Made by a program: the position numbers and the translations under genes
Shown here: piece after piece, positions 44,284 through 54,256 of the stretch
Layout of the letters: each line of letters opens with the position of its first letter
Position numbering within the stretch: the first letter of the stretch is position 1
Notes under the pieces: generated by a model
Seen by the model: the letters and a program-made list of their open reading frames with translations, nothing else
Databases searched by the model: none
Told to the model about the DNA's origin: nothing
Assembly: GCF_016801985.1 (NCBI RefSeq)
Contig: NZ_JAEVLS010000002.1
Location: 310,001 to 374,000, forward strand
Direction of reading: 5' to 3'
DNA from: Steroidobacter gossypii
Lineage (GTDB): Bacteria; Pseudomonadota; Gammaproteobacteria; Steroidobacterales; Steroidobacteraceae
DNA length: 64,000 nt

Positions 44284-44538
44284 GGTGCCTCCTGTCGCAA
44301 TAGACCAGGTTCCGAGCCTCGATTAAGAGCGCATGCCGGTGGATTGTCAAACGGGTGATCGATGGTCGCCTGCAGGACGATATTCATCTCGGGACGCCCG
44401 CACGGATGAATGCGTTGCCAGACCTAATACGCGATCGTGCCGTTGCCGAGGGGCTGGCGGGAACTGCATACGTCAACGTGCCATCGACGTGGGGTGATGT
44501 GGGCGCTGCCCGATGCGGGCCGTTGACATCGATGGATC

Positions 44539-45414
44539 TCATGGCGCCGGCTCGGGGGATCCGATCCGGTTCAGCACGTCCAGTGCGTCGGTCGGCAATT
44601 GCAGGTTAGCGGCGGCGAGATTCTCACGCAGATGGGACACCGACTTGGTGCCGGGGATGAGCAGGATGTTCGGCGAACGCTGCAGCAGCCACGCGAGAGC
44701 GACTTGCATGGTCGTGGCGGCCAGTCTGTTTGCAACATCGGACAGCACGCCCGACTGCAGCGGCGAGAAGCCGCCGAGCGGGAAGAAGGGCACATAGGCG
44801 ATGCCTTCCGCCGCAAGATAGTCGATCAAAGCATCGTCGTCGCGATGTGCCAGGTTGTAATAGTTCTGCACGCAGACGATATTCGCGATCGCCCGCCCTT
44901 CATCCACCTGCCTGCGCGTCACATTGCTCAGACCGATGTGACGGACCAGTCCCTGACGCTGCAGTTTCTCGAGCGCCGCCAGCGGCGCCTCGATGGAGCC
45001 TTCGGCCGGCCCGTGCACATCGAACATGATGCGAAGGTTGACGACGTCGAGCGCTTCCAGCCCCAGGTTGCGAAGGTTGTCATGCACGGCGCTCGCGATT
45101 TCGTCGGCCGACGATGCGACATTCCAGGATCCGTCCGGGCCGCGCTTCGCGCCGAACTTGGTGACAATGACCAGGTCGTCGGGGTACGGGCTCAGCGCTT
45201 CGCGAATGATCTGGTTCGTGATGTGCGGCCCGTAGAAGTCGCTCGTGTCGATGTGATTGACCCCGGCGGCAATGGCCACACGGAGCACTTCGACCGCTGC
45301 CTGCCGATCTTTCGGCGGGCCGAACACGCCGGGGCCGGCGAGTTGCATGGCGCCGTAGCCCATCCGCTTCACGGTGCGGTCGCCGAGCTTGAAGGTCGAG
45401 TCGAGGTGAGTCAT
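44539..45414 (-). CDS. Aldo/keto reductase
   Basis: 291 residues from the ATG at 45414 with AAGGAG upstream; the longer frame to 45789 runs into the LysR gene. The (beta/alpha)8 barrel has VKRMGYGAMQLAGPGVFG, the catalytic Asp and Tyr in HIDTSDFYG, the Lys in VIVTKFG, and ILLIPGTKSVSHLRENLAA near the end, which forms the NADPH site. It reduces an aldehyde or ketone in the cytosol. It is divergent from the LysR gene at 45509, a pairing that usually means control by that regulator. Confidence 0.92.
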   Translation of the reverse strand: MTHLDSTFKLGDRTVKRMGYGAMQLAGPGVFGPPKDRQAAVEVLRVAIAAGVNHIDTSDFYGPHITNQIIREALSPYPDDLVIVTKFGAKRGPDGSWNVASSADEIASAVHDNLRNLGLEALDVVNLRIMFDVHGPAEGSIEAPLAALEKLQRQGLVRHIGLSNVTRRQVDEGRAIANIVCVQNYYNLAHRDDDALIDYLAAEGIAYVPFFPLGGFSPLQSGVLSDVANRLAATTMQVALAWLLQRSPNILLIPGTKSVSHLRENLAAANLQLPTDALDVLNRIGSPEPAP

Positions 45415-45464
45415 ATCGTGTCTCCTTGCCGATGGGAGGAAGCGTACACAGGAGTCCCGAGTGC

Positions 45465-45507
45465 GATAATCTGGCTCAACCTGCACAACCTGTTCGGGAA
45501 TTCGAAC
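45465..45507 (+). promoter_or_regulatory. Extended -10 and palindrome before the second LysR gene
   Basis: TGcGATAAT ending at 45470 resembles an extended -10 and would start transcription about 32 bp before the ATG. A second element, GTTCG-N6-CGAAC (45492-45507), is an inverted repeat touching the start codon region and may be the regulator's own site. Confidence 0.4.
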
Positions 45508-45508
45508 G

Positions 45509-46408
45509 ATGATGGCCGACCTGAGCGACCTGGCCGCGTTCGTCGCGGTGGCGCGCGCCGGCGGCTTCCGGGACGCGGCGCGCACTGTAGGCAGCAGCGC
45601 ATCCAGTCTCAGCGAAGCGGTACGCCGGCTGGAGACAAAACTGGGCGTCCGGCTGCTCAATCGAACCACGCGCAGCGTTGTTCCGACGGAAGCGGGCGCG
45701 CACCTGCTGGAGAAGCTCGGCCCAGCGCTGGGGGAAATCGAGACGGCGCTGGATGTGGTGAATGGCTTTCGCGATCGGCCGGCAGGCACGCTGAGATTGA
45801 ATGTGCCGATCAGTGCTGCACGGCTGGTCCTTCCCCGGATCGTGCCGCCGTTCCTCGCGGCTTACCCGGACATCAATCTCGAAATCATCGCCGACGACAG
45901 CTTCGTCGACATGCTGGCCGCAGGCTGCGATGCCGGGATTCGTTACGAAGAGCGACTCGAACAGGACATGGTCGCGATCCCCATAGGCCCGCGCCAGCAG
46001 CGCTTCGCGGCGGCGGCGGCGCCCTCGTATCTCGATCGCAAAGGTCGTCCCGAGCATCCGCGCGACCTCATGAGTCATGCCTGTCTGCGTGGTCGCTTTG
46101 CGAGCGGCGCGCTGACCGAATTCGAGTTCGAACGCGACGGTGAGATCGTGAAAGTGGAGCCCAAGGGACCGCTGATCGTGCGCGTGGGCGCCGCCACCGA
46201 CCTTGCCGTCGAGGCTGCTGTCGCGGGTGTCGGCATCATTTATCTGTTCGAGGACTGGTTGCGCCCGCATCTGGATAGCGGTGCGCTCGAGCCAGTACTG
46301 GAGCCATGGTGGTTGCGCTTCTCCGGCCCTTTTCTGTACTACCCGAGCGGTCGCTACCTGCCGGGGCCCCTGCGTGCGTTTGTCGACTTCATCCGCTCTA
46401 GCAGCTGA
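45509..46408 (+). CDS. LysR-family transcriptional regulator
   Basis: 299 residues. The helix-turn-helix reads LAAFVAVARAGGFRDAARTVGSSASSLSEAVRRLETKLGVRLLNR. The effector-binding domain includes VLPRIVPPFLAAYPDINLEIIADDSFVDMLAAGCDAGIRYEE and ends PFLYYPSGRYLPGPLRAFVDFIR. It is divergent from the aldo/keto reductase, its probable target. Two adjacent LysR/target pairs occur in the same 7 kb, but these regulators differ in sequence, so this is not a recent duplication. The next 200 bp to the giant gene hold only a small CACGC/GCGTG hairpin near 46576-46589. Confidence 0.92.
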   Translation: MMADLSDLAAFVAVARAGGFRDAARTVGSSASSLSEAVRRLETKLGVRLLNRTTRSVVPTEAGAHLLEKLGPALGEIETALDVVNGFRDRPAGTLRLNVPISAARLVLPRIVPPFLAAYPDINLEIIADDSFVDMLAAGCDAGIRYEERLEQDMVAIPIGPRQQRFAAAAAPSYLDRKGRPEHPRDLMSHACLRGRFASGALTEFEFERDGEIVKVEPKGPLIVRVGAATDLAVEAAVAGVGIIYLFEDWLRPHLDSGALEPVLEPWWLRFSGPFLYYPSGRYLPGPLRAFVDFIRSSS

Positions 46409-46608
46409 CGCAGTTGGCTCGCCTGGCATTGCCCCCAGCCCGGTTCGCGTTATGGTGCATTGTCGTTGACGGGTTCCTTCAGGTTGCTTCATCGTAGCGC
46501 CGTTAGATCAGCGGACTGATCGCAAATAGAACAAGCCACGCGGCGCCAGGGACGGTCGTCATACAAACCTCCCTGCACGCGATTGCGTGGATCGGGAGGA
46601 GCGGGATT

Positions 46609-49600
46609 GTGAGTAAGTACCGCGCTTTGGCCGTGGTCATGCTGTGCGCGCTGTTTACCGACGTGCTGGCGAGCCCGGAGTGGTTGCTTGCGCAAATGCA
46701 GGCGGACGGCTCGATCGCTAGCAACGCGGACACCGCGACTCCTTTTCAAAGCACCGCCGAAGCAGTCCGCTCCCTTCGCTTATTGGCGCAAGCAGCGAAC
46801 GTCGATGCTCCGCAGGCCCATCTCGCTGCTCAGGCCTACCAGGGCACGGAATATTTGAGCCGCAAGATGCTCGCGGCTGCCGAAGCATCCATGCCGGTCG
46901 ATGCTCTGGCCGCCGAACTGCTCACGCGCCAGAACGCCGATGGTGGCTTCGGTGAGCAGGTGGGATATCACAGCACGGCGCTGGACACTGCATTCGCGCT
47001 CGAAGCACTGGCCTCCACCGCATATCAGAACCATGCCGCCGCCAGCAACGCACTGGCATATTTGCTTCAGACGCAGAGAAGCGATGGCGGCTGGCAGCTT
47101 GGCGATGTGAGCTCGGATCTATATACGACGGCGCTCGCCGTGCGCTCGTTGCATCCGTATCGCGCGCGGTTTGCCGGTGTTCAGGCGGTGATCGCCAGCG
47201 GCAATAACTTCTTGCTTTCGCGCCGTGGCGCGGATGCGCTGTGGGGCGAAGATTTCGCCAGTGCGCAGGCGTTGCTGACACTGTCGATGACGCTCAGCGA
47301 CGTTTCCCAGCTGCATCAGAGCGAAGCGGCATTGAGCGCGCGGCGTCTCGTAAACACGAGTTGGTCGAATGACGTGTATGCGACCGCGCTCGCGCTACGC
47401 GCGTCGCATATCTTCGATGCAAGGTCGGGCGGGTCGGGTGTTCCGACCACAGGCGGCGCGATCACAGGTTACGTTTTGCGCGCGGGATCATCGGCAGCAA
47501 TCGAAGGCGCGACGGTCTCGGCCGCCGGCGCTCAGGTGCTCACGAACTCCGAGGGACATTTCGTCCTGTCCGGTGTGCCGGCGGGTGAGCACACGCTCTC
47601 GATCCAAAAGAGCGGTTACAACGCAGCGACTCGTGCAGTCACGGCGATAAGCGGCCAGTTCAGCAACGCAGGCACTATTCTTCTTGGCCAGTCGGTGCAA
47701 GACGCGCTCGTGCGCGGACGCATCTACGACGCGCATGACTTGAGCGCGCTGGCCGGTGTGACGATCACCCTCACGGGCCCCGCGAGCGCGACAGTAACGA
47801 GCAATGCCCAAGGTGAGTTCGAGATCGGCGGCATTGCCGCTGGTACTTACGCCGTAAATTTCCAACGCTCGGGGTATTACAGCGGCACAGGCACGCTCGA
47901 CGCGCCGTCCGGTTCGATCGCATCGATTCAGCAAGGCATGACGCGTGAAGGTGCGTACCTGGACGAAAGTCCGGTCACGCTCGTGGGCCGCGTGGTCGAC
48001 GGCGTCACGCGTCTGCCTGTCGTTAACGCGCAACTTACGCTCGATGGCGCGCCTGCCGGCTCATCGCAAGCGGATGGCGCGTTCCAACTGTCCGCAGTGG
48101 AACGAGGCAATCATCGCATCGAGATCAGCGCTTCGGGTTACACAGGTGCAACCTACTCGTTCTTGCTTGCGCCGGGCGCCGCTGGTGCGCTCGGCGACCT
48201 GCCGATCTTCGCAGCAACACCCGATTCTGCGGCTTCCACGCTTACGTTGGTCGGTACGGTCGTGAACGGTCTCGACAACCGACCGCTTGGGGGCGCCACT
48301 GCGCAGGTCGTGCAGACAGGGTCGACAACGCAAACCAGCGACCAAGGCCGCTTCGAGCTCGAGGGTTTGACGCTTCTGCAGTTCGATCTGCTCGTGTCGG
48401 CGCCGGGTCATGAAACGCGCACGTTCGCGCTCTCCGCTTCCGGCTTCGGCGAAGTCGCCGGCACATTTGCGTTGCCTCCGCTCGGCGGCGATCCTGAGGC
48501 AACTGTTTCGACGCTGCGTGGTGTGGTGCGGGATTCCGTGACGAGCGAACCGCTTGCAAACGCGAGCGTTCGAGTTGCCGGCACTACTGTGTCCGGTTCG
48601 TCGGGCACAGACGGTTCATTCGAGCTGACGGGCATCGTGGAGCGAGAGTTCACGGTCAGTGCAGCACTCAGTGGCTACAGCGAGCGCAGATACGACGTCA
48701 AGTTGAGCCAGCACGGTGTCTACTCGGTCGATGTGACTCTGACGCGTGAGCCTGGCGCGGTCACCGATTTGTTCGATGTCGTGTCCGTCGTGCCGACGCA
48801 CACCAACACCGGCGCCCACACTCAGCAACGTTTCGTTGCTCGCATCGCCAACCTGAGCGACGAAGCGAGAGCTGCGCTGGTGATTGCGGAGGTGTTCGAT
48901 GCGTCGGATGAGTCAGTCGCGACCTCGACGCCCTTCGCCGTCGGTACTGAAACGCCTGCGACGATGTTCAACTTCGCGGCGGGCGAGACGCTCGAGTTGA
49001 CCATCCCGTGGAACACCGCCCAGTTCGCGCCTGGCTCGTACCGAGTTCGCGTGCGTGTGGTCGAGCCCGGCACCAACACGATGGCATTGCCCGGCGGTGT
49101 TGTGCTTGCGCAGGGCGAAACCACCGGAACGGTCAATGCGACGAGCAGGATTGGCGGCGGCATGACTTTCGATCCGCCGCTCGCTCAGGCCGGCTCCACG
49201 CAGCCTGTGCGTTTGTCAGCGGTCCTGATGAATCAAGGCAACGTGCCGCTGACCGGCCAGGCATTCTCGATGAGCGTTCTCGATCCGGCCAGCGGAGCGA
49301 CGCTGCATACCGTGCAGGCCGTCGCTGCGATGCTGGACGTTGGCAACAGCACGTCGCTCGATTTCGGCACTTGGGTGCCGACGCAAACGGGCGATCTGCC
49401 CGTGACCATTACGGCGCAGACCGCCGACGTTACAGGTGTGATCAACGGCGTGCTGTACGTCGGCGACAAGGCGACCGGTACGTTCACCGTCGATCGCAGC
49501 GTCGTGCCGATGGGCACGCAGACAGTCCGCGCAAGCATCCAGATGCGGGGCGTCGATGTGCGCACCGGTACGAGCACCGATCCGCTCTTCCTCGCCGTAC

Positions 49601-52600
49601 GTGAAGCCGTCCGCAAAGGAGGCGTGTACGTGGCTCAGCAGGCGCCTGCGTGGAACGAGTTGAATCGCTGCCTGGGATGTCACATCCAAACCCAAAGCAT
49701 CATGGGATTGGCGGCCAGCGTCGATAAGGCCGACATCGATCCCGCCGCTCTTAAATATCTCTACAACGATATCGCCGGCGCGGCGCACGGTAATGGCGCT
49801 TTGATCGCCAGCCATCCGGAATTCAGTTCCGTCACCAACTCCCTCGGCGTCTGGTCCCTGAGCGGGTGGCGCGATGCGCCTCAAGTGTTCCGCACCATGT
49901 ATCGAGCGGCCAGCTTCCAGCTGAGCACGATGACAACGTCGGGCGACCAGTCTTACTGGACCTCGAATCACTGCATGGGCTGGTGGTGCAACAACGAAGG
50001 TCCGACGATGGCCTCCACCAAGGGCTTGACCGGCCTGCTGCGCATGTCGACCGAGCTCGGCTCGCAGACCGTGACGGACTACACGTTGCAGCCTGCGCAC
50101 GAGCTGGGCAGCGCCAACCTGATGGATTTCGAGCAAACCGCGGACGGCACCGTATGGTACGTCGAGTACGCCGGTACGCTGTATGCCCGCAATCTGCAGA
50201 CCGGCGAACGGCGCACCGTTGCCACTGGAATCACCAACGCCTATGGCCTGGCGATGCTCGCCGACAACACCGCGTTCGTGACAAGTGGCTCGCGCATCGT
50301 GCGCATCAACCCGGATGGCACGCGCAGCGATCTGGTGAATGTCGGAGGCAACGCCAACCTGCTCGACATCGTCCTCGCTGCTGACGGTTTCCTGTATGTC
50401 GCCGACTTCAACAATCACCGCATTCTGAAAGTATCTCAGGCGGGAGCGTTCACAGTGTTCGCCTCGGGCGGGCTGATGGCTCAGCCGGTGGGCCTGGTGT
50501 TCGACGAGCAGAACAACCTGTATGTGGCGAACTACGGCCGCTTCAACATCCTGCGCATTTCGCCGGCGGGGCAGGTGGCGTTGTTCGCACCGGGCCTGCC
50601 GTATCGGCCGGTGTGGATCCGACGCAGTCCAGACGGCGCGTTCTACGCCAACTCGGAACATCTCAACAATCAAGGCTTCTCGCCGTCCGGGCTGTGGCGA
50701 ATCGATGCGGACGGCGTGGTTGAGCGCCTGGTCACGATGGATTCCACCAATCGGTTCGGTTACAGCGCGCTGAATTTCATCGACGACGAGCTGTATTTGA
50801 GTCATGAATCCAGCCGCCGTCTCTATCGAGTGGCGACGCAGCCGTTGGCTACGCCGCAGCTCGCGCAAATTCCTCCTGCGCTGGCGCGCATCGCGCGCTT
50901 CACGATCGCTCGTCACCAGACCAACAGTGCGAGCGACATCCATGCGATGCGTCTGATCACCCTCGCGGAAGCGCGGCCACATGTCGCCGATCCGGCGCTG
51001 GTGGCGCAGATCGACGCGGCGATCGCTTATATCGACAACTTGCTGAGGCAGCGTCAGCGTCCGGATGGCGGCTGGGCTTATGCGAACGGCGGGACTGTCA
51101 GCGATCCATACACGACCGCATTCGTCGGGCTCGCGCTCGAGTACACGCATCCGTCGGTCAACGATCCGGTGATCCGTAACTCGATCGCATATCTGCTCAA
51201 TCAACAGAGCGCCGATTTCAGCTGGCCAGTTCAGAACAACGTATTCCAGACGCGGCTGGGACCGACCAGCTTCGTCATGGCGTATCTGCCGCTGGCGCTG
51301 GAGCGCCTCGGTGGCATCGACACCGATCTGACGGTGGTGATGCCGCCTGACATTCAACTCTCCAATCCGAGCCAGGCGCCGGCATCGCAGACGCCGGTCG
51401 CGGCAGGCACGGAGTATCGGTGGTCGATGCAAGGCGTGACCGCGAACGCGCGGACCGTGAGCTTCGACGCGACGTTGTCGAACATGGGCTATCGGGAAAC
51501 GCGACCGGTCGCGGCTGCGGCCTATCTGCAGTTCAGCAATTCGTTCACTGGCGAAACGTTGCGCTCGGATCTGGAGATTCCGACGGTTCGCGCCGAGAGC
51601 GACCTGGTGCTTTCGCTGAGCACCGGGCAGAGCGCCTATGGCGCGCATTCGGAGGTTGCGATCAGCAGCGTTGTCACTAACGCGGGACCGGCTTCCGCAT
51701 CTGCGCAGTTGCGACTGCTGATTCGTGCGCCTGACGGCTCGATCGTTGCTGAGCTGCCGCCGCTCTCGGTGGGAGCGCTGACGACGGGCGAATCTGTCGC
51801 TGTGCCTGCGACGTGGAACACCGGCGCGCTGCTGGCGGGCGGCTATCAAGTGTATGGTCAGTTGTTCAACAGCGCGTCCGTGATGACGAGCGAGGCAGTG
51901 GCTTCGTTCCAGGTCGTGCATCAAGGTCCGGTCGTGTCCGCTGTCGTTGCTGCCGACAAGCCTGTGTATCAGGCGTGGGATTCCGTGCAGCTGACGGGAC
52001 GGGTTCGAAACGCGAGCGCGAACGTCATCCTGGCGGACAGCATCGCCGAGCTCACCGTGCGCAGCCCGGCCGGCGAAGTGATATTCACCGGCAGCTACCC
52101 GGTGAGCTCGATGCCGCCGCTCACACTGCGCGATGTCCTCGATCATGTCGGGCTCGCCGATGCTGCTACTGGCGCGTATGGCGTGGAGCTATTCGTTCGC
52201 GATGCGTTCTCACGGGCGCTGCTTGCGACCGCGACCACGCAGTTCGAAGTGCAGCGCGATGAATTGCAGGCGCTGCGGGGCGCTGTGACCGTGCAGAGAA
52301 CTCAGGTCGAGCGAGGTGCTTCGAATGTTTGCACCGACTCGGTCACCAACATGGCGGCAAGTGCGTTGCCTGGGGTCGTGTTGGCTCAGAACCTGGTGGA
52401 TCTGGACAGTGGAGAGCTCTTGCAGTCCGCTCTGGTCACGCGCGATTTCGGCGGCAGGCAACAGCATCTGCTGACTCGCAGTATTGCGACCGGTGCGCTG
52501 GAAGAGGGCGGTTATGCCTGCGTGCTGACGGCAACGTATAACGGCCGTACTCAGCAGCTCGGTTCGGTCGGTTTCGAGGTCGTCCAACCTGCGATCCGGA

Positions 52601-54237
52601 TCGATGCGACGTTGACCAGCGAAGGTCGCGGTCGCTTGCTGGTGTTGATGGATGAGAAGGGTGGTTGGCCGTGCACGCCGCTGCGAGAGGTGGAACTGTG
52701 GACACCGTTCCGCACGCGCTTGCCTGCGGATGCGCGCGTCGATGTTGAGTTACTCGATGACGAAGGCCGCCGCGTGGACTTCGAATCGGTAGCACTGCGG
52801 CACTATCGCGGCACGGTCAATCAGCGGCGCGGGTCGGCCGCTGACTTGAGCATCGTCGGTGTGTCTTCGGATGTACTGACGTTGCAGGTGGCGAGCGGGG
52901 CTGGCCTGGGTGCAGGTTATCGCATCGTGGCCACGGCGAGCGCAGATTCGCTGCCGCCGGTCGTGATCGAGAGCAATGTGATGGGCTCGAGCTGCGGCTG
53001 GCATGCGGGCATCGGGGCGCGCTTCGGCGACTTCCATTGCTCCGGTGGGCGTACGCGCTCCGGCGCCGGATTGCCGGCGCCGCTCTCGACATCGCCGACG
53101 CTGGCTCAACAACGCGCCTTCCTGGAGGAACGGCTCGATGAGCAGGGCTGGTCGTACAAGATCGTGACGGACGATGAGGCGTTCGAGCGAGAGCTGCGCT
53201 CGGGTCAGTATGCGCAGTACGCATTGTTCTCCGAACACGAGAAACTCGATGAACAAGTGCAGAAGGAGTTGCGAGAAGCGGTGTATCGCGGCGAAGGGTT
53301 GCTCGATGCGGGTCAGCACGATCATCGTCATCACAGCTTCGATGCGGCGCTGGGCATCAAACCTGTGGGCCATCACTCGCACGCAAAGTCGGTGACGATC
53401 ACGTCGCCGTGGAGCACGATGGGCACGGTAGCACTGGCGACCGAAAACAAGGCGCTGCGTATCCGGCTGGAGGGCGCGCAGCAGATCGCTCGCTTCGAGC
53501 GTGACCGTGGACGCGAGCACGATCGTGGCGGCCACGGGCAGACCGAAGATGCCGCTGCTACTTCGTACACCTACGGTCGCGGCAAGAGCGTGTACGTTGG
53601 TTATGACCTGCTGGCCGAAGCCACTCACGCTGGCAAGGACAGCCTGCATGCGCAGTTGTTAGTCGACGCGCTCGCTCACGTGGCGCCGGAAGTTACAACC
53701 GCCCACGCCGATGGCGTGGTTCCGCTGCGGTTGACCATCCAGAACCGCGCAACGGCGACGTTAGGTCGGGCGCTGCTGCCCCTGCCAGCGGGTGTCAGCT
53801 TGGTCGACGCGGGCGATGCGCAGGTCACGAATGGCGTGCTGTCGTGGAGCTTCGAGCTGAGAGAGAACGAGCAGCTGACGTTCAGCGCCTGGGTCCGCCT
53901 GCCAAATCGTGCCGGCGCGGTGACCTTCGACGCTGGAGTGCAATCGGGCGCTGAGCCGAACTTCGTCGATCAGGCGCAGCCGCGGCTGACGCTGAACGCA
54001 GTCGAGCGTGACTCCGTCGCGGACGCCCGCGCGACGGCGCAGACGAGCATCCGCTTTCTGCTGGTGAAATTCTGGCTCGACAAAGCGCAGTTCTGGCTGG
54101 ATCGCGGCCGCCCGGAGTTCGCCTTGGCGAGCCTCGTGCAAGCGAGCAGCGAGGTCATCAAGGTCTCGCACGCCCAATCGCAACAGCTGCGCTGGCAGAT
54201 CGACGATGCGATCTGGGTGGTAGGCAAGCAGCTTTGA
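46609..54237 (+). CDS. Giant secreted multi-domain protein (2542 residues)
   Basis: GTG start with GGGAGGAG upstream and a signal peptide ending near LAS. Order: terpene-cyclase-like alpha-helical repeats (about 25-270, with QNADGGFG and QRSDGGW turns); five carboxypeptidase-regulatory-like beta domains (about 282-716, each VxGxVxD then SG..GxF.L..V..G); CARDB-like domains (about 721-964); an alpha-helical block with a heme-type C1021-x-x-C1024-H1025 and a Cys pair near 1121-1126; an NHL-like six-bladed propeller (about 1166-1418); a second cyclase-like block (about 1426-1571); more CARDB-like domains (about 1605-2000); a domain resembling glutamine-amidotransferase/ThuA folds (about 2009-2355); a DUF11-like domain and a final helix. 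Exported, probably long and surface-exposed. No C-terminal anchor or sorting signal seen. It lies 19 bp before the toxin-like gene. Carrier or adhesin function is inferred. Confidence 0.8.
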   Translation: MSKYRALAVVMLCALFTDVLASPEWLLAQMQADGSIASNADTATPFQSTAEAVRSLRLLAQAANVDAPQAHLAAQAYQGTEYLSRKMLAAAEASMPVDALAAELLTRQNADGGFGEQVGYHSTALDTAFALEALASTAYQNHAAASNALAYLLQTQRSDGGWQLGDVSSDLYTTALAVRSLHPYRARFAGVQAVIASGNNFLLSRRGADALWGEDFASAQALLTLSMTLSDVSQLHQSEAALSARRLVNTSWSNDVYATALALRASHIFDARSGGSGVPTTGGAITGYVLRAGSSAAIEGATVSAAGAQVLTNSEGHFVLSGVPAGEHTLSIQKSGYNAATRAVTAISGQFSNAGTILLGQSVQDALVRGRIYDAHDLSALAGVTITLTGPASATVTSNAQGEFEIGGIAAGTYAVNFQRSGYYSGTGTLDAPSGSIASIQQGMTREGAYLDESPVTLVGRVVDGVTRLPVVNAQLTLDGAPAGSSQADGAFQLSAVERGNHRIEISASGYTGATYSFLLAPGAAGALGDLPIFAATPDSAASTLTLVGTVVNGLDNRPLGGATAQVVQTGSTTQTSDQGRFELEGLTLLQFDLLVSAPGHETRTFALSASGFGEVAGTFALPPLGGDPEATVSTLRGVVRDSVTSEPLANASVRVAGTTVSGSSGTDGSFELTGIVEREFTVSAALSGYSERRYDVKLSQHGVYSVDVTLTREPGAVTDLFDVVSVVPTHTNTGAHTQQRFVARIANLSDEARAALVIAEVFDASDESVATSTPFAVGTETPATMFNFAAGETLELTIPWNTAQFAPGSYRVRVRVVEPGTNTMALPGGVVLAQGETTGTVNATSRIGGGMTFDPPLAQAGSTQPVRLSAVLMNQGNVPLTGQAFSMSVLDPASGATLHTVQAVAAMLDVGNSTSLDFGTWVPTQTGDLPVTITAQTADVTGVINGVLYVGDKATGTFTVDRSVVPMGTQTVRASIQMRGVDVRTGTSTDPLFLAVREAVRKGGVYVAQQAPAWNELNRCLGCHIQTQSIMGLAASVDKADIDPAALKYLYNDIAGAAHGNGALIASHPEFSSVTNSLGVWSLSGWRDAPQVFRTMYRAASFQLSTMTTSGDQSYWTSNHCMGWWCNNEGPTMASTKGLTGLLRMSTELGSQTVTDYTLQPAHELGSANLMDFEQTADGTVWYVEYAGTLYARNLQTGERRTVATGITNAYGLAMLADNTAFVTSGSRIVRINPDGTRSDLVNVGGNANLLDIVLAADGFLYVADFNNHRILKVSQAGAFTVFASGGLMAQPVGLVFDEQNNLYVANYGRFNILRISPAGQVALFAPGLPYRPVWIRRSPDGAFYANSEHLNNQGFSPSGLWRIDADGVVERLVTMDSTNRFGYSALNFIDDELYLSHESSRRLYRVATQPLATPQLAQIPPALARIARFTIARHQTNSASDIHAMRLITLAEARPHVADPALVAQIDAAIAYIDNLLRQRQRPDGGWAYANGGTVSDPYTTAFVGLALEYTHPSVNDPVIRNSIAYLLNQQSADFSWPVQNNVFQTRLGPTSFVMAYLPLALERLGGIDTDLTVVMPPDIQLSNPSQAPASQTPVAAGTEYRWSMQGVTANARTVSFDATLSNMGYRETRPVAAAAYLQFSNSFTGETLRSDLEIPTVRAESDLVLSLSTGQSAYGAHSEVAISSVVTNAGPASASAQLRLLIRAPDGSIVAELPPLSVGALTTGESVAVPATWNTGALLAGGYQVYGQLFNSASVMTSEAVASFQVVHQGPVVSAVVAADKPVYQAWDSVQLTGRVRNASANVILADSIAELTVRSPAGEVIFTGSYPVSSMPPLTLRDVLDHVGLADAATGAYGVELFVRDAFSRALLATATTQFEVQRDELQALRGAVTVQRTQVERGASNVCTDSVTNMAASALPGVVLAQNLVDLDSGELLQSALVTRDFGGRQQHLLTRSIATGALEEGGYACVLTATYNGRTQQLGSVGFEVVQPAIRIDATLTSEGRGRLLVLMDEKGGWPCTPLREVELWTPFRTRLPADARVDVELLDDEGRRVDFESVALRHYRGTVNQRRGSAADLSIVGVSSDVLTLQVASGAGLGAGYRIVATASADSLPPVVIESNVMGSSCGWHAGIGARFGDFHCSGGRTRSGAGLPAPLSTSPTLAQQRAFLEERLDEQGWSYKIVTDDEAFERELRSGQYAQYALFSEHEKLDEQVQKELREAVYRGEGLLDAGQHDHRHHSFDAALGIKPVGHHSHAKSVTITSPWSTMGTVALATENKALRIRLEGAQQIARFERDRGREHDRGGHGQTEDAAATSYTYGRGKSVYVGYDLLAEATHAGKDSLHAQLLVDALAHVAPEVTTAHADGVVPLRLTIQNRATATLGRALLPLPAGVSLVDAGDAQVTNGVLSWSFELRENEQLTFSAWVRLPNRAGAVTFDAGVQSGAEPNFVDQAQPRLTLNAVERDSVADARATAQTSIRFLLVKFWLDKAQFWLDRGRPEFALASLVQASSEVIKVSHAQSQQLRWQIDDAIWVVGKQL

Positions 54238-54256
54238 CATCAAACCAGGATGCGTA

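Noticed and set aside
44355-44609. 84-codon plus-strand frame overlapping the aldo/keto reductase end
   Set aside because: Second half is antisense to the reductase; no ribosome site or family signal.
46576-46589. CACGC-GATT-GCGTG hairpin before the giant gene
   Set aside because: Only five pairs with no T-run; too short to call a terminator or riboswitch.
49216-52146. 976-codon minus-strand frame inside the giant gene
   Set aside because: Antisense to a clearly domain-structured gene; composition is rich in Arg and His, as expected of a GC-rich shadow frame.
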